This document shows positions 11,986-13,311 of a stretch of 13,311 bases of DNA, piece by piece; position 1 is the first letter of the stretch; each line of letters starts with the position of its first letter. The DNA lies in contig JACWAO010000012.1 of assembly GCA_014874305.1 (NCBI GenBank), forward strand, positions 1 through 13,311, in the 5' to 3' direction. Made by a program: the position numbers and the translations under genes. Under the pieces are notes generated by a model. The model saw only the letters and a program-made list of their open reading frames with translations. It did not search any database and was not told the origin of the DNA. Source of the stretch: Candidatus Colwelliibacteriota bacterium. GTDB taxonomy: Bacteria > Patescibacteriota > Minisyncoccia > UBA6257 > Colwellbacteraceae.

Positions 11986-13281
11986 ATGTCACATATACTA
12001 ATGACTAATAAAGACAGGGGTTTTGGAGAGCTCGGGATTGCTCCAGGCCTTATCAGTATCCTGGCGAAGCTTCGTTTGTCCTCTCCGACTCCCATTCAGG
12101 AACAAGCGATACCTCCGGCTATTGAAGGCAAAGACGTTATAGGAATAGCTCAGACTGGAACGGGTAAGACGCTGGCGTTCGGCGTGCCGCTAATTCAGCG
12201 CGTTCTACAAACCGGAAAACCAGGATTGGTGGTAGTTCCGACCAGGGAGTTGGCGGATCAGGTTGAGGGTGTTTTGTATAAGCTTGGGAATCCGCTTGGA
12301 GTAAAAACGGCCATGCTTGTCGGCGGGGAACAGATCTACAGGCAGATATCGCGTCTTTCCAAAAACCCCCTCCTTATCGTTGGAACCCCGGGAAGAATTA
12401 TTGACCACATGGAGAGGAAGACTATTAATCTCCGGAGCGTTTCCGTCCTTGTTCTTGATGAGGCAGACAGGATGCTCGATATGGGATTCGCGCCTCAGCT
12501 TAACAAGATACTCGCGGTTCTCCCCAAAGAAAGGCAGACCATGCTTTTCTCGGCTACTATGCCGGATGAGATAGTCTCTATAGCTAAAAAATACCTTCGC
12601 TTGCCGACCAGAATCGAGATAGCGAGATCGGGAACCGCGGCCAAGGATGTTTCGCAGGAGGTGTTTTTCGTTCCGCAGGAGGACAAGATGCGGCTTCTTG
12701 AAAAAATACTGCAGGATTATAGGGGATCCGTTCTGGTTTTCGCCCGCACCAAGTACGGCGCCAAAAAAATCTCCTCGGTAATCAGAGCGTTGGGCCACTC
12801 CTCAGTTGATATTCATTCTAATAAGACGCTTAGCCAGAGAAAAGAGGCCTTAAGCGGATTCAAGACCGGAAAATATAGGATTTTGGTTGCTACGGATATT
12901 GCCGCGAGGGGAATAGACGTTACTCATATAGAGGTGGTTGTGAATTACGATCTGCCGGACAACGCGGAGGATTATGTTCATCGCATCGGCCGCACCGGAC
13001 GCGCCGGAGAGACCGGCCACGCCATCTCTTTCGCGCGGCCTAATCAGAGAAGGGACGTGCTTATGATAGAGCGGCTTATGCGCTTAACGCTTCCGGTATC
13101 CAAGCTTCCCGATTTACCTCCTCCCGCGAACCTGCCGAAGTTTTCAATCAAGGAAGACCGGGAAAGGTATCCAAGGCGGACAAACTCGTATAGCAGAAAA
13201 CCGGAATCAAGAAGCCCGAGAAGAAGCGGAAGTAGATTCGGAAGCGGAAGAGTTTTTAAGCATAGTAGCAAGCCGCGTTGA
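11986..13281 (+). CDS. DEAD-box ATP-dependent RNA helicase
   Basis: 431 aa from ATG 11986; ATG 12001 (426 aa) is equally possible. The frame stays open back to 11719, but that part is antisense to the structured RNA and not protein-like. Motifs in order: Q motif SPTPIQEQAIP (33-43), I AQTGTGKT (55-62), Ia PTRELA (85-90), Ib TPGR (134-137), II DEAD (158-161), III SAT (189-191), IV VFARTK (251-256), V ATDIAARGID (302-311), VI HRIGRTGRAG (332-341). Both RecA-like domains are complete. The tail (about 388-431) is Arg/Ser/Lys-rich and disordered, as in RhlE/CsdA-like helicases, and probably binds RNA non-specifically. No SD; TATAAA (11971-11976) or TATTAT (11980-11985) would give a very short leader. 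Likely roles are ribosome assembly, mRNA turnover or cold adaptation. Confidence 0.95.
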   Translation: MSHILMTNKDRGFGELGIAPGLISILAKLRLSSPTPIQEQAIPPAIEGKDVIGIAQTGTGKTLAFGVPLIQRVLQTGKPGLVVVPTRELADQVEGVLYKLGNPLGVKTAMLVGGEQIYRQISRLSKNPLLIVGTPGRIIDHMERKTINLRSVSVLVLDEADRMLDMGFAPQLNKILAVLPKERQTMLFSATMPDEIVSIAKKYLRLPTRIEIARSGTAAKDVSQEVFFVPQEDKMRLLEKILQDYRGSVLVFARTKYGAKKISSVIRALGHSSVDIHSNKTLSQRKEALSGFKTGKYRILVATDIAARGIDVTHIEVVVNYDLPDNAEDYVHRIGRTGRAGETGHAISFARPNQRRDVLMIERLMRLTLPVSKLPDLPPPANLPKFSIKEDRERYPRRTNSYSRKPESRSPRRSGSRFGSGRVFKHSSKPR

Positions 13282-13311
13282 TTCTCTTCCGAATCGGAAT
13301 CTGTATGGGAT

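Noticed and set aside
12205..12798. 197-aa minus-strand frame inside the helicase gene
   Set aside because: The plus strand carries all DEAD-box motifs in order; this is a shadow frame.
13280..13301. Small palindrome TTCCGAATCGGAA after the helicase stop
   Set aside because: It is short, lacks a visible T-run, and the window ends before its context can be judged.

Overview
The window reads like a piece of a Candidate Phyla Radiation (Patescibacteria/Parcubacteria-type) chromosome. The signs are short intergenic gaps, several small orphan proteins, a secreted Cys-repeat protein with a proline/glutamine-rich tail, and genes that start within a few bases of a -10-like box with no Shine-Dalgarno (SD) sequence. 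This is an inference from gene style; no rRNA or other phylogenetic marker is present.

Left part (1-3120): the tail of an unidentified gene (2-67), then two small minus-strand paralogues that resemble PD-(D/E)XK nuclease-fold proteins (186-572 and 725-1099). A 280-bp gap follows that holds repeat-like sequence. Next come an RlmB/TrmH-type rRNA 2'-O-methyltransferase (1385-2182), which overlaps tail to tail with a DUF2127-like membrane protein (2163-2681, minus), and a 70-aa membrane protein (2750-2962, minus).

Middle part (3121-9087), two plus-strand operons. The first is a flavin electron-transfer module: a membrane-anchored FMN-binding-domain protein with an SGAT flavinylation motif, the flavin transferase ApbE, and one polypeptide that fuses an NqrB/RnfD-like membrane domain to a ferredoxin-NADP reductase-like FAD/NAD domain. 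The likely flow is from cytosolic NAD(P)H through FAD and the membrane domain to a covalently bound FMN outside the membrane. The second is fur/zur-znuA-znuC-znuB, a zinc or manganese ABC importer with its own Fur-family repressor. A perfect 19-bp palindrome lies over its predicted -10 box and ends one base before the GTG start codon.

Right part (9098-13311): an orphan 168-aa minus-strand gene whose terminator lies inside the 3' end of znuB; a two-gene plus-strand unit with an 81-aa anchored protein and a 548-aa secreted protein carrying five exact C-x5-C-x3-C-x8-C repeats; a strong candidate for a roughly 215-nt structured minus-strand noncoding RNA (about 11661-11875) with a near-consensus promoter, an intrinsic terminator and two mutually exclusive stems; and a DEAD-box RNA helicase (11986-13281).

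Two expression styles coexist. The four small standalone minus-strand genes (186-572, 725-1099, 2750-2962, 9098-9604) have strong AGGAGG-type SD sites and their own hairpin terminators. The plus-strand genes and the DUF2127 gene lack SD sites and look leaderless or translationally coupled.
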